This document shows, one piece after another, positions 18,020 through 25,747 of a stretch of DNA of 64,000 nt. The notes beneath the pieces are model-generated. The model did no database searches and was not told where the DNA came from. It saw only the letters and a program-made list of their open reading frames with translations. Where the stretch lies: positions 1-64,000 of the forward strand of contig CATLPG010000008.1 of assembly GCA_950054195.1 (NCBI GenBank), given 5' to 3'. The translations under genes were made by a program, and so were the position numbers. Position 1 is the stretch's first letter. Each line of letters starts with the position of its first letter. Source of the DNA: an uncultured Saccharospirillaceae bacterium. GTDB lineage: Bacteria > Bacteroidota > Bacteroidia > Flavobacteriales_D > CAJJDF01.

Positions 18020-18038
18020 GTGTGTTATAATAACACAC
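18020..18038. promoter_or_regulatory. Perfect 9-base dyad, candidate operator
   Basis: GTGTGTTAT-A-ATAACACAC is a perfect inverted repeat with a one-base centre, 128 bases upstream of the DUF4382 start codon. The compact symmetry fits a dimeric regulator of the CRP/FNR or MarR type. The regulator is unknown. Confidence 0.4.
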
Positions 18039-18207
18039 CTTAATTGGGTAAATATTTCACATCCGGGGATTTTACTTACTCAAAGAGTTACTCTGTGGAT
18101 CTAATATTCATGCTCAAACAAATAATTTATTTCACTCATTTTGACTTTGAGCTAGTAAAAACAGCTATATCGAGTGCACTTAACTATCATACATAGTTAG
18201 ATAAGTA

Positions 18208-18227
18208 CTTATTATTTTAATAATAAG
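18208..18227. promoter_or_regulatory. Perfect 9-base AT-rich dyad
   Basis: CTTATTATT-TT-AATAATAAG, about 315 bases upstream of the DUF4382 start. It could be an operator or chance in AT-rich DNA; it has no adjoining gene end. Confidence 0.25.
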
Positions 18228-18407
18228 ATATTTTTAGCCCCGATATTATTTTTACGAAAAAACATCTTAACGCACTTTAGCATAATAGAAAAGAAAGTAG
18301 ATTCAAACAAAACATATAATATTTTCGCCTATACAATTAAAAAGTTCTTTACTAAAAAGCTAGTTCTATATAACGTTTTGTTTAAATGATAAAATTCACC
18401 AAATAAA

Positions 18408-18437
18408 AAAGGCATTCTTCAATTGAAGAATGCCTTT
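18408..18437 (-). terminator. Rho-independent terminator (minus strand)
   Basis: A near-continuous palindrome (arms AAAGGCATTCTTCAA / TTGAAGAATGCCTTT) lies just past the stop of the gene ending at 18460. On the minus strand it is followed by a T-rich tract. Confidence 0.85.
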
Positions 18438-18459
18438 AATAAATTAAAATTTGTTTATA

Positions 18460-18990
18460 CTAGAAGGTGAATTTAACACCTAATCCGGGATCTACGGCTA
18501 ACCATATATTTCCATTTGTAATTACCTCCGCATAAGGTTTAACATCTAAACTCAAGGCTAATGGAATTCTTGGTATTGCATATTCTAAACCAACTATACC
18601 ATCAACACCTAATGCCACTCTACCATCACTATAAGCAACATACCGGTCGTTCCAACCATAATAATAAGCTCTACTTGCTCCTACTGATACGTGCCCACCA
18701 ACACCAAAATACCAGTTTAATCCAGGTTCATTGAAAGCCGTTTGATGCTTTTCTAGTAAACCAGTAACACCAATACCATTATACCATCCATTTACTATAA
18801 ACTCATATGCTCGTTGATCAGCATAAAAATGTTTAATTGTTAATCCGGCCGTTCCACCACCTCTTAATCCTATGGCTGTTGTGTAAGATGTTCCTGTCTC
18901 CAAACTATTTAAAGCTCCATTTTGAGCATTTGCATTTAATGAAAACACTATTGCCCCTATTCCTGCTATTGTTTTAACTATTGATTTCAT
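18460..18990 (-). CDS. Secreted outer-membrane beta-barrel-like protein
   Basis: The frame is open to 19113, but the signal peptide begins at ATG 18990 (MKSIVKTIAGIGAIVFSLNANAQ), giving 176 residues. The mature part has Gly-rich strands (YTTAIGLRGGGTAGLTIKHF, WYFGVGGHVSVGASRAYYYG, GVDGIVGLEYAIPRIPLALSL) and ends DPGLGVKFTF with a terminal Phe, as in small outer-membrane barrels. I know of no named family. It lies in the stress and signalling island, and a sigma-54-like element with one key mismatch sits 24 bases upstream. Confidence 0.75.
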   Translation of the reverse strand: MKSIVKTIAGIGAIVFSLNANAQNGALNSLETGTSYTTAIGLRGGGTAGLTIKHFYADQRAYEFIVNGWYNGIGVTGLLEKHQTAFNEPGLNWYFGVGGHVSVGASRAYYYGWNDRYVAYSDGRVALGVDGIVGLEYAIPRIPLALSLDVKPYAEVITNGNIWLAVDPGLGVKFTF

Positions 18991-19241
18991 AATATTTTTT
19001 TTAATACTTATAATGAAATTTTCATTCCAAAAAATTAAAACATTAAAAAACAACAACTTAACATCAATAAAAACACTATTTTGTAGCAAACAATCTCTTA
19101 TATCGTGGAACATTTACACAAATAATGATACTAGTAATTTAAACAATCAACATATTTGCTTTGACAAACACTATAAAAGCTTAAATGATACTGTTACTAT
19201 CATCACAATCAAAAGATATATGTTTAATAAAAACTTATTCT
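18991..19241. other. Intergenic region upstream of the barrel gene
   Basis: AT-rich DNA between the barrel gene start and the terminator of the 101-residue gene. Apart from the sigma-54-like element at 19014-19029 I see nothing. A 76-codon plus-strand frame across it (19013-19243) has random-looking composition and is not called. Confidence 0.5.
19014..19029 (-). promoter_or_regulatory. Weak sigma-54-like promoter element
   Basis: On the minus strand TGGAATGAAAATTTCA has the -24 TGG and correct eight-base gap, but TTTCA in place of TTGCA, so the nearly invariant -12 G is missing. Its distance from the start codon is nearly the same as for the better site at 23703-23718. Confidence 0.25.
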
Positions 19242-19274
19242 AAAAAAAATCCATCTGAATAAAATTCAGATGGA
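19242..19274 (-). terminator. Rho-independent terminator (minus strand)
   Basis: Arms TCCATCTGAAT (19250-19260) and ATTCAGATGGA (19264-19274) pair perfectly around a three-base loop; on the minus strand an eight-base T run follows. It closes the lmo0937-mscS-101-residue gene unit. Confidence 0.9.
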
Positions 19275-19299
19275 CCTCTACTAACCTAAAACAATAAAA

Positions 19300-19605
19300 C
19301 TAAGCTACTCTAGCTACAGAGTAATTTAAATTTTTAATTGCTACTACAGTTTGATTTAAAATTTGTTTGTAATACTTTTCCGCTGAAAAGAAATCAACTT
19401 CCCCACTTAGTATTTCAGCAACTTTTTTGAATACCATGTATTTATTTCTTTTTAATGTCCAAAGCAGTTGACTAATTTGTGCTTTATCAATTGACTCATC
19501 TTTAAGCAAACTGTTAAATTTACTTTGCTGCTGTGATAATATTTTAGCTAATTGATCAAATTGAAACATTAATTTATTCATCTGTTTATTGCTCTCCTTT
19601 TTCAT
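19300..19605 (-). CDS. Small helical protein of unknown function
   Basis: A 101-residue, soluble, helix-rich protein with Gln/Lys/Leu-rich heptad-like segments (MFQFDQLAKILSQQQSKFNSLL and FFSAEKYYKQILNQTVVAIKNL). I see no signal peptide or known motif. Its 5' end overlaps the MscS gene by 20 bases, and a terminator follows, so it is the last gene of that operon. A possible start at MNKLMFQFDQ would shorten it by eight residues. A role linked to the channel is only inferred from position. Confidence 0.65.
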   Translation of the reverse strand: MKKESNKQMNKLMFQFDQLAKILSQQQSKFNSLLKDESIDKAQISQLLWTLKRNKYMVFKKVAEILSGEVDFFSAEKYYKQILNQTVVAIKNLNYSVARVA

Positions 19606-20491
19606 GACTCTCAGTTTTAATATGATTTGAAATTTCTTCTATTGTACCTTTATTCCCAGAAAAATCTAGTGTTCTTATTGGGAAAGGTATGTTTATATCG
19701 TTTTCATCAAATGTTTTCTTGATAAGTTTAATAGCCTTACTCTTAACTTCTAAAAAGTTTTTTTGTTCAACCATGTCAAGCCAGAATCTTAATATAAAGT
19801 TGATCGAACTATCACCGAATTCAGTGTAAATTAAATCTACAGGTCTGTCTTTGTCATATGGCAGATTATCTTTCACTGCTTTAAGAGCTACTTCTTCTAC
19901 TTTTTCTAAATCATCACCGTACCCAACGCCACAAGGAATTTCAACCCTTCTGTAATTAGTTAAAGAATAATTTTCAATTGGATTTTGTAAAACCATTTTA
20001 TTAGGAATAATTACATCCTCTCCAGAAAACTTCTTAATTCGGGTAGATCTTAACGTAATTTGTGTAATATGTCCAAAAAAACCATTGGACTCGACCATAT
20101 CGCCTATTTTAAATGGCTCTCGCATGGACATCATTACCCCTGATATAACATTTAATATTGGTTCCTGAAAAGCTAAACTTATAGCTAAACCAACAACACC
20201 AGCACCAGCTAATAAAGAAGTTACTGTTTTATCTAAATGCAATATTCCTAAAGCAATGAAAAAACCTGCAATAAAAACAACTACCGTTATAATGTTAGAC
20301 ATTAACTTGATGACAGCACTGTTATTGGAAAATCTTCTCATGATCTTCGTTGCTAATTTTCTAAGTAAGCGTCCAACGAATACAGACGCAACCATAACAA
20401 CTAGTGCTATTAATAAGTTTGGTAGCATAAGTAGGAATGATTCCCACCACCCGTTAAGTTTCTCTATTAATTTATCTATTGATGTACTCAT
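19586..20491 (-). CDS. Small-conductance mechanosensitive channel, MscS family
   Basis: A 301-residue channel-like protein with three N-terminal helices. The pore-lining third helix reads LDKTVTSLLAGAGVVGLAISLAFQEPILNVISGVMM (residues 86-120), and the beta domain follows with FKIGDMVESNGFFGHITQITLRSTRIKKFSGEDVIIPNKMVL. These are core MscS features. The channel opens under membrane tension and releases solutes during hypo-osmotic shock. It lies just after the lmo0937-type gene (10-base gap) and overlaps the 101-residue gene. It is one of two MscS genes in this 4 kb. Confidence 0.93.
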   Translation of the reverse strand: MSTSIDKLIEKLNGWWESFLLMLPNLLIALVVMVASVFVGRLLRKLATKIMRRFSNNSAVIKLMSNIITVVVFIAGFFIALGILHLDKTVTSLLAGAGVVGLAISLAFQEPILNVISGVMMSMREPFKIGDMVESNGFFGHITQITLRSTRIKKFSGEDVIIPNKMVLQNPIENYSLTNYRRVEIPCGVGYGDDLEKVEEVALKAVKDNLPYDKDRPVDLIYTEFGDSSINFILRFWLDMVEQKNFLEVKSKAIKLIKKTFDENDINIPFPIRTLDFSGNKGTIEEISNHIKTESHEKGEQ

Positions 20492-20501
20492 AATTTATTT
20501 T

Positions 20502-20651
20502 TTAAGCGTTTCCTCTAATTAATCTAAACAGTATAGATATAACTGCAAAAACCAACAAAATGTGTATTAAATTCCCTAAACTAAATCCAAAATAGCCGAT
20601 TACCCAACCTACGAGTAAGATTAATGCTATGATATATAATAAATCGCTCAT
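20502..20651 (-). CDS. lmo0937-type (DUF5670) mini membrane protein
   Basis: This 49-residue gene is too short for routine ORF calling. The protein starts MSDLLYIIALILLVGWVIGY and continues through FGFSLGNLIHILLVFAVISI to a basic end (FRLIRGNA). Two membrane helices joined by a Gly-rich turn, plus the length and the FRLIRG ending, match the lmo0937/DUF5670 family, which is often found near stress genes. It is the first gene of an operon with MscS. A 9-base split dyad lies 83 bases upstream. Confidence 0.88.
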   Translation of the reverse strand: MSDLLYIIALILLVGWVIGYFGFSLGNLIHILLVFAVISILFRLIRGNA

Positions 20652-20733
20652 GTTTTTTATTTAATTAATTTCAATTACCAAACCAACTATTAAAATAATG
20701 ATTATCAAAATTTTAAAATTAATAAAAATAAAA

Positions 20734-20778
20734 TGTTGGGTAAAAAATACTCATAATTGAGAAAAAAAATACCCAGCA
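20734..20778. promoter_or_regulatory. Split inverted repeat between divergent stress and regulator genes
   Basis: TGTTGGGTA (20734-20742) and TACCCAGCA (20770-20778) are inverted copies with one mismatch, 27 bases apart, separated by AT-rich DNA. They sit between the lmo0937-mscS operon and the divergent sigma-54 activator gene, so could be a shared operator or activator-binding site. Confidence 0.4.
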
Positions 20779-20877
20779 CTTATTTTATGTGAATCCACAA
20801 AAAAAACAAACCAACGTGTATTATTTTCACATATAAAATATTATCATTACATTTACCTAAACCTTAACTTATAAGCC

Positions 20878-22287
20878 ATGACTAAAGCGCTAATTATTGA
20901 TGATAATTTAGACACATGTAAGTTACTTACGTCTTTTTTATCAAGGAAAAACTTTGAAACAGAGCATGCTATTAACGGTTATGATGGTTTAAAGAAAGTA
21001 GTATCATTTCGTCCAGAAATTGTTTTGTGTGATTTTCGATTGCCTGACAGAGATGGGTTAGAAATGATCCGAGAAATAAAAAAAATTGATCCTACAGTAA
21101 GTATAATTATTATCACTGGATATGCTGATGTACAATTAGCGGTTAAAGCAATCAAAATTGGGGCCTTTGAATATGTTACAAAACCAATTTTCCCTGAAGA
21201 AATATTGATGAACATCAATCAAGCATTAAAAACTAAAGCTCTCAAGAATGAACAAATAACCTCAACTGTTTCTACAGGAGAAAACAAAACGCAAAGTCAT
21301 AAAACGACTCCTGTAAAGCCACTATCCATTGTTAAAGGTAATTCGCAACAATCTAAACAATTATTTAAACTAATAGATTTAGTTTCACCTACTGACATGA
21401 CTGTAATGGTGTTAGGAGAAAGTGGTACTGGTAAGGAAGTTACTGCTCAAGAGATTCACCGAAGAAGTAAACGAAAAGATAAACCTTTTGTAGCTGTTGA
21501 TTGTGGTGCCTTACCTAAAGAAATAGCTGGAAGTGAATTATTTGGTCATAAAAAAGGTGCATTTACTGGTGCATTAAAAGATAAAAAAGGGTATTTCGAA
21601 TTAGCTAATGGAGGCACTTTATTTTTAGATGAAATAGGAAATCTTAGTTATGAAAACCAAATTAAACTATTAAGGGTTTTACAAGAGCGAAAAGTCAGAA
21701 AGCTAGGAGACGAAAAAGATATTGATGTAGATGTTCGGATTATTATAGCTACCAATGAAGCTTTAAGAGAAAACGTTATTCAAGGAAAATTTAGGGAGGA
21801 CTTGTTTTATCGTTTAAATGAGTTTAAAATTGAGTTAGAACCTTTAAGAAATAGAACTAAAGATATTTCTGATTTTATAGATTATTTTATTAGCAAGGCT
21901 AATGTTGAGCTAGAAAAAAACATACAAGGAGTTTCTGCTGAAGTATTAAAAACTTTTCAAGCCTATCACTGGCCTGGTAACATTCGAGAACTTGGTAATA
22001 TTATAAAACGTGCAGTACTACTTTGTCAAGAAGATAAAATTAAAGAACATCATATACCACAAGAAGTACTTAATCCAAAACTATTTTTACAAGTATCTGA
22101 CGTCCATTCAGGCTCTTCTGGAAGCATAGAACTTACTGATTTAAAATCAATTGTTGAAGAAGCTGAACGCAAAGCTATTGGTGAAGCTCTTAAACGTACG
22201 TCTTTTAACAAAACTAAATGTGCTGAACTTTTAGGTGTTGATAGAAAAACACTTTACAATAAAATAAAAGCTTACTCTTTAGAGTAA
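20878..22287 (+). CDS. Sigma-54-dependent response regulator (NtrC/AtoC type)
   Basis: A complete three-domain activator of 469 residues. The receiver has the phosphoacceptor Asp52 (IVLCDFRLPDRDG) with ITGY and the Lys in YVTKPI. The AAA+ domain has Walker A GESGTGKE, the sigma-54-contacting GAFTGA in ELFGHKKGAFTGAL, and Walker B GGTLFLDEIGNL. The C-terminal Fis-type helix-turn-helix is FNKTKCAELLGVDRKTLYNKI. It would drive sigma-54 promoters on phosphorylation; the histidine kinase at 23793-25226 is a plausible partner. It converges with an MscS gene, with only two bases between stops. It is divergent from the lmo0937 operon. Confidence 0.96.
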   Translation: MTKALIIDDNLDTCKLLTSFLSRKNFETEHAINGYDGLKKVVSFRPEIVLCDFRLPDRDGLEMIREIKKIDPTVSIIIITGYADVQLAVKAIKIGAFEYVTKPIFPEEILMNINQALKTKALKNEQITSTVSTGENKTQSHKTTPVKPLSIVKGNSQQSKQLFKLIDLVSPTDMTVMVLGESGTGKEVTAQEIHRRSKRKDKPFVAVDCGALPKEIAGSELFGHKKGAFTGALKDKKGYFELANGGTLFLDEIGNLSYENQIKLLRVLQERKVRKLGDEKDIDVDVRIIIATNEALRENVIQGKFREDLFYRLNEFKIELEPLRNRTKDISDFIDYFISKANVELEKNIQGVSAEVLKTFQAYHWPGNIRELGNIIKRAVLLCQEDKIKEHHIPQEVLNPKLFLQVSDVHSGSSGSIELTDLKSIVEEAERKAIGEALKRTSFNKTKCAELLGVDRKTLYNKIKAYSLE

Positions 22288-22289
22288 AT

Positions 22290-23168
22290 TCAACTAATAA
22301 CTTTTTGAGAAAGTGGCTGATCATTATAATTTTTCAATTCTATAATATCACCCGGTAAGTTAATTTTATTTTTATCGAAAGCTTCGAGCAATTTAACCAT
22401 AACAGCCTGTTTTGCTATTCCTGCGGACATTTCTGGGTCGAATGTATCTATCCAAAACTGTACCCGTAGGGTAAGTGAGCTATTTCCCATTCCAAACACC
22501 ATTGCTGTTGGTTTTTTCTCTTCTGTTTGCAATATTAATGTCATCTTATTAAGGGTTTCTTCGGCTATTCTTAAACATTCATGAATATTGTCTCCATAAT
22601 CTATACCGAAATCTAAATGGTACCTCATAAATCCATCAATCGTATAGTTGATCATATTATTCTTAATGATACTACTATTAGGGATATAAACATCTTTACC
22701 ATCGAATGTTTTAAGCTGAGTATTTCTTAAATCTAATGCAAGAACTTTACCAATAACACCATTTGTTTCAACAGTATCCCCCACCCTAAATGGTCTTGAA
22801 AAAGCCAGCATTACTCCGGCTAATAAGTTTTCTCCAATATCTTTAAATGCAAAACCGATAATAAACGCTCCAACTCCTGCTCCTGCTAGTAAACCTCCTG
22901 CAACATCACCTAGCCCAATAACTTTGAGACCGCTTACAAAACCGATAATAATGAAAGCCCATAAAACTATTCTTCCAATAAACAATGCTAATAAAGGGTC
23001 TGTTGCTCGTTTTGTAATTATTCTTTTAAACGTTCTTTTAAGCAAAAGCCCTACAAAAAAGAACAATATAAATACTATTAGTCCAAAAAGCAGTTTGGGA
23101 GAGTTTTCTAAAAAACTCTCCCAATATTCTGCCAACTTCTCACTAAAATTAAATGCCTCTAAAATCAT
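22290..23168 (-). CDS. Mechanosensitive channel, MscS family (second copy)
   Basis: A 292-residue MscS-type protein with three N-terminal helices. The pore helix is GLGDVAGGLLAGAGVGAFIIGFAFKDIGENLLAGVML, and the beta domain has FRVGDTVETNGVIGKVLALDLRNTQLKTFDGKDVYIPNSSII. It is only distantly similar to the MscS at 19.6 kb, so these are not recent duplicates. It follows the 166-residue secreted protein gene by eight bases, and that gene has a sigma-54 promoter, so this channel is probably part of a sigma-54-controlled transcript. Confidence 0.93.
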   Translation of the reverse strand: MILEAFNFSEKLAEYWESFLENSPKLLFGLIVFILFFFVGLLLKRTFKRIITKRATDPLLALFIGRIVLWAFIIIGFVSGLKVIGLGDVAGGLLAGAGVGAFIIGFAFKDIGENLLAGVMLAFSRPFRVGDTVETNGVIGKVLALDLRNTQLKTFDGKDVYIPNSSIIKNNMINYTIDGFMRYHLDFGIDYGDNIHECLRIAEETLNKMTLILQTEEKKPTAMVFGMGNSSLTLRVQFWIDTFDPEMSAGIAKQAVMVKLLEAFDKNKINLPGDIIELKNYNDQPLSQKVIS

Positions 23169-23176
23169 TCTTATTC

Positions 23177-23677
23177 TTACTTATCTAAAATTTTAATCTG
23201 TAAAGTTTCTCCATCATCAATTAGTGCATATAAATATAAATCATCATGTGGAACTTCACTTAAATCGACTACTGCATAATCTGCTTGATCTCCATAGTGC
23301 TTTTTATCGTAATATTTAAGCCCCTCTCCTGTAGAAATATTTATATGTACAAAATCTATATTTTCAAATTTATATAATACGCGATCATCTTCCAATTCTA
23401 CAGTAGTTAAATCAAAATCAAGACTATCCGATTGCAAAGAAACAATTCTACCATTAAAGTAGATATTGGTATCTTCAATTGGCATCATTGTATAACATAC
23501 CTTATCTTTTTTCTCACCTGGTATAACAACACTCTCAATTTCTAACATATTATTTTCTACCAAAGGTATTTCAGTACTGAACACTTTTTCTGGTGTAGTA
23601 CATTTAACAACCTGTCCGAAATTAGCAATTGGTAGCGTAAGCAATAATATTCCTAATGTGTATTTTATCGTTTTCAT
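23177..23677 (-). CDS. Secreted protein of unknown function, first gene of an mscS operon
   Basis: A 166-residue protein with a signal peptide (MKTIKYTLGILLLTLPIANFGQ). The mature part is acidic and beta-rich (FSTEIPLVENNMLEIESVVIPG, NIYFNGRIVSLQSDSLDFDLTTVEL, DLYLYALIDDGETLQIKILDK) and contains a pair of Cys. I do not recognise a family. It would act in the periplasm or at the outer face. It is the leading gene before mscS, and a sigma-54 promoter 26 bases upstream gives a leader of about 15 bases. Confidence 0.7.
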   Translation of the reverse strand: MKTIKYTLGILLLTLPIANFGQVVKCTTPEKVFSTEIPLVENNMLEIESVVIPGEKKDKVCYTMMPIEDTNIYFNGRIVSLQSDSLDFDLTTVELEDDRVLYKFENIDFVHINISTGEGLKYYDKKHYGDQADYAVVDLSEVPHDDLYLYALIDDGETLQIKILDK

Positions 23678-23702
23678 AATGTAATGTTTTTACATGTTGT
23701 AA

Positions 23703-23718
23703 TGCAAACCTTATTCCA
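23703..23718 (-). promoter_or_regulatory. Sigma-54 promoter for the secreted protein-mscS operon
   Basis: The minus strand reads TGGAATAAGGTTTGCA: -24 TGG and -12 TTGCA with exactly eight bases between, the sigma-54 spacing (GG-N10-GC). Transcription would begin near 23692, about 15 bases before the ATG at 23677. The sigma-54 activator gene 1.4 kb away supports it. Confidence 0.65.
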
Positions 23719-23792
23719 TTTCTGATAATCAACGACTTAAATAAAAGAAAGTTTTCTGTATGGGGATTTAATTGCTCAAATACTCCCAAATA

Positions 23793-25226
23793 CTAATCAA
23801 AGTAGAGTGTAAATGCGGTTCCTTTTCCTAATTCGGACTTTACGGTAATATCTGCATCGTGGGCTAATAATGTATTATATACTGTTGACATCCCAACGCC
23901 TAATCCAGCTGTTTTTCGAGTAAAGAAGGTACCAAATAAATTTTCGCGAGTCTCCTCGTCCATTCCACAACCGTTATCACAAATTTCAACAATTAATCCT
24001 TTATCACTATCAACAGTTTTAATAATAATTGTAGGGTTTGCTCTATCTTTTAACGCCTCGGTTGCATTTGTTATTAGGTTTACAAAGACTAACTCTAAGT
24101 GGTGTTTATCACCTTGTATTTGGTTAGAAGCCTCAAACTCTTTTACCAGTTTAATATTATTTAACGACAAGCGATCTATACACTTTGATATAGCAGACTC
24201 AATAACATCATGAACATTGATAGCTTCTTTATTTAGCTCGGTTAATTTTGTGCTATTAATAAAATCTTTAACAATTTCATTAATGCTTTTTGCTCCTCTT
24301 ATGATAATATCAAGAAACATATTATCCTCGCTAAGTTCCCCTCCTTCTTTCAACTCACTTATCGATAATTGAATATTTGTTAATGGGTTACGTATTTCAT
24401 GAGCAATTGTACGAGCCATTTTACCCGACATATTTATTTTTTCCTGCTTATCTAGTTTATCCCTAATACGCAAAAGCTTTGTAATGTCTTTTATCGTGCA
24501 TTGATACAATAAATCTTTATCGTTTCTTTTAGTAAACTTCTTAATGGATAGAACAATATTACTTTCCTTTTTTTGATAGGATAGAAAAGTTAACTGAACA
24601 TTACGAACAACGCCTCTTTCTTTAAGAACTTTTTTTACTAGATCTCTAATATCTTCTTCTTTGAAAAAGTCAAATATAGACTTGTTTTTCAGCGGCTCTT
24701 TTCTGCAACCAATTAACGTATAAAAATTTTCATTAGCTTGTTGTACATGAAAATTTTCATTTAATGTTACGACTGGATCAATACTAAGCTCAAAAAGATC
24801 TTTGTATTTAGACGATTCTTTTAGCAGTTCTTCTTGAATATTTTTTCTTTCTAGGGCATAACGAATAGTTCGTTCCAAAACAACCTCGCTTAACCCTTCT
24901 TTAGAAAGATAATCACTAGCTCCAGCCCTCATCACTTCGATATCTTTTTCCCTACTATTCATGCCTGTTAGCACGATAATGGGCTCATCGATTTCATTTT
25001 TATTTTCTAGTAAATCAAGTGCTGTATTTTTCCCTAAATAATAATCCACAAAAATAAGATCATACGTATCCTCTTTATAGGATTCTCGTGCTTCTTCAAT
25101 GGTTTTAAACCAATCAAAAGTTACCGAAAGGTAAGGACTTTTACTAATTAGATGTTTGAGTATAAAAAAATCATCTTCATCGTCCTCAATCAATAAGATG
25201 CAAACATTTAATACGCTTTTAGGCAT
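23793..25226 (-). CDS. Hybrid receiver-PAS-histidine kinase
   Basis: A 477-residue soluble kinase. An N-terminal receiver (residues 8-130: LLIEDDEDDFFILK, phosphoacceptor Asp in LIFVDYYLG, IIVLTGM, Lys in YLSKEG) is followed by a PAS domain (about 140-260, KYKDLFELSIDPVVTLNENF), a HisKA dimer with the phosphoacceptor His in TIAHEIRNPLTNI, and an ATPase domain (FVNLITNATEAL, ICDNGCGMD, GLGVGMSTVYNTL, GKGTAFTLYF). The NtrB-like kinase end makes it a good partner for the NtrC-type regulator at 20.9 kb. It overlaps the upstream single-domain response regulator by eight bases, so the two are translated together. Confidence 0.94.
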   Translation of the reverse strand: MPKSVLNVCILLIEDDEDDFFILKHLISKSPYLSVTFDWFKTIEEARESYKEDTYDLIFVDYYLGKNTALDLLENKNEIDEPIIVLTGMNSREKDIEVMRAGASDYLSKEGLSEVVLERTIRYALERKNIQEELLKESSKYKDLFELSIDPVVTLNENFHVQQANENFYTLIGCRKEPLKNKSIFDFFKEEDIRDLVKKVLKERGVVRNVQLTFLSYQKKESNIVLSIKKFTKRNDKDLLYQCTIKDITKLLRIRDKLDKQEKINMSGKMARTIAHEIRNPLTNIQLSISELKEGGELSEDNMFLDIIIRGAKSINEIVKDFINSTKLTELNKEAINVHDVIESAISKCIDRLSLNNIKLVKEFEASNQIQGDKHHLELVFVNLITNATEALKDRANPTIIIKTVDSDKGLIVEICDNGCGMDEETRENLFGTFFTRKTAGLGVGMSTVYNTLLAHDADITVKSELGKGTAFTLYFD

Positions 25227-25638
25227 GAGGTAGTTTAATCGTGTTCAGCCAATAGTCATTTATAAGCCTAGCTAAATCCTTTAATGTATTGAATGAAGTT
25301 GGCTTAGTTATATAACTATTTGCTCCTAATTGATATGCTTTTTGGATATTTTCTTTAAGAGAAGATGTAGTAAAAACAATGATTGGTATATGCCTTAAGT
25401 CTGTATTAGCTCTAATAAATGACAAGCATTCATTACCATCCATTTTGGGCATATTTAAATCCAATAGAATAAATGATGGCTCATCATTACTCTTGTTTTT
25501 TAAAAAGCCTATTAGCTCTTCTCCATTGTTAGTAAACTGTAATGTAGTATCAAGTCCTGCCTGTGAAAAAGCAGACTTTATTAACAACTGATCATCTGCA
25601 TCATCTTCAGCTATTAGTATGTAATTTAATTTGTTCAA
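25219..25638 (-). CDS. Single-domain response regulator (Rcp1/CheY-like)
   Basis: A 139-residue stand-alone receiver: acidic pocket IAEDDADDQLLIKSAF, phosphoacceptor Asp in FILLDLNMPKMDGNE, FTTSSLKE, and Lys in SYITKPTSF. The layout resembles the phytochrome-associated Rcp1 group. With no output domain it must act by protein contact or in a phosphorelay. It overlaps the hybrid kinase gene, and the CHASE3 kinase lies just upstream on the same strand, so it could pass phosphate between them. Confidence 0.93.
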   Translation of the reverse strand: MNKLNYILIAEDDADDQLLIKSAFSQAGLDTTLQFTNNGEELIGFLKNKSNDEPSFILLDLNMPKMDGNECLSFIRANTDLRHIPIIVFTTSSLKENIQKAYQLGANSYITKPTSFNTLKDLARLINDYWLNTIKLPHA

Positions 25639-25707
25639 GCGAATTGGGTTTATATTGCTTATAGCTAAACATTTTGTTTAACCTTTACTGTAAAGATATA
25701 ACAAAAC

Positions 25708-25736
25708 GTTTAAACAATTCCAAATAATTGTTAAAC
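25708..25736. promoter_or_regulatory. Dyad between the CHASE3 kinase and the response regulator
   Basis: GTTTAAACAATT (25708-25719) and AATTGTTAAAC (25726-25736) pair apart from one bulged base. It lies just past the kinase stop (25748) and upstream of the regulator gene, so it could be a weak terminator or an operator. On the plus strand a T run follows it. Confidence 0.4.
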
Positions 25737-25747
25737 AAATTGTTTTT

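Larger units (their letters stand above)
17893..18407. other. Long intergenic region upstream of the DUF4382 gene
   Basis: About 515 bases without a convincing gene on either strand. It presumably holds the promoter of the DUF4382 gene. The only structure I see is two perfect inverted repeats listed separately (18020-18038 and 18208-18227). The short open frames here are under 30 codons. Confidence 0.6.

Noticed and set aside
19013-19243. A 76-codon plus-strand frame in intergenic DNA
   Set aside because: The composition (Asn/Lys/Leu/Ile-rich, no domain pattern) is what AT-rich noncoding DNA gives, and it crosses the promoter of the barrel gene and a terminator.
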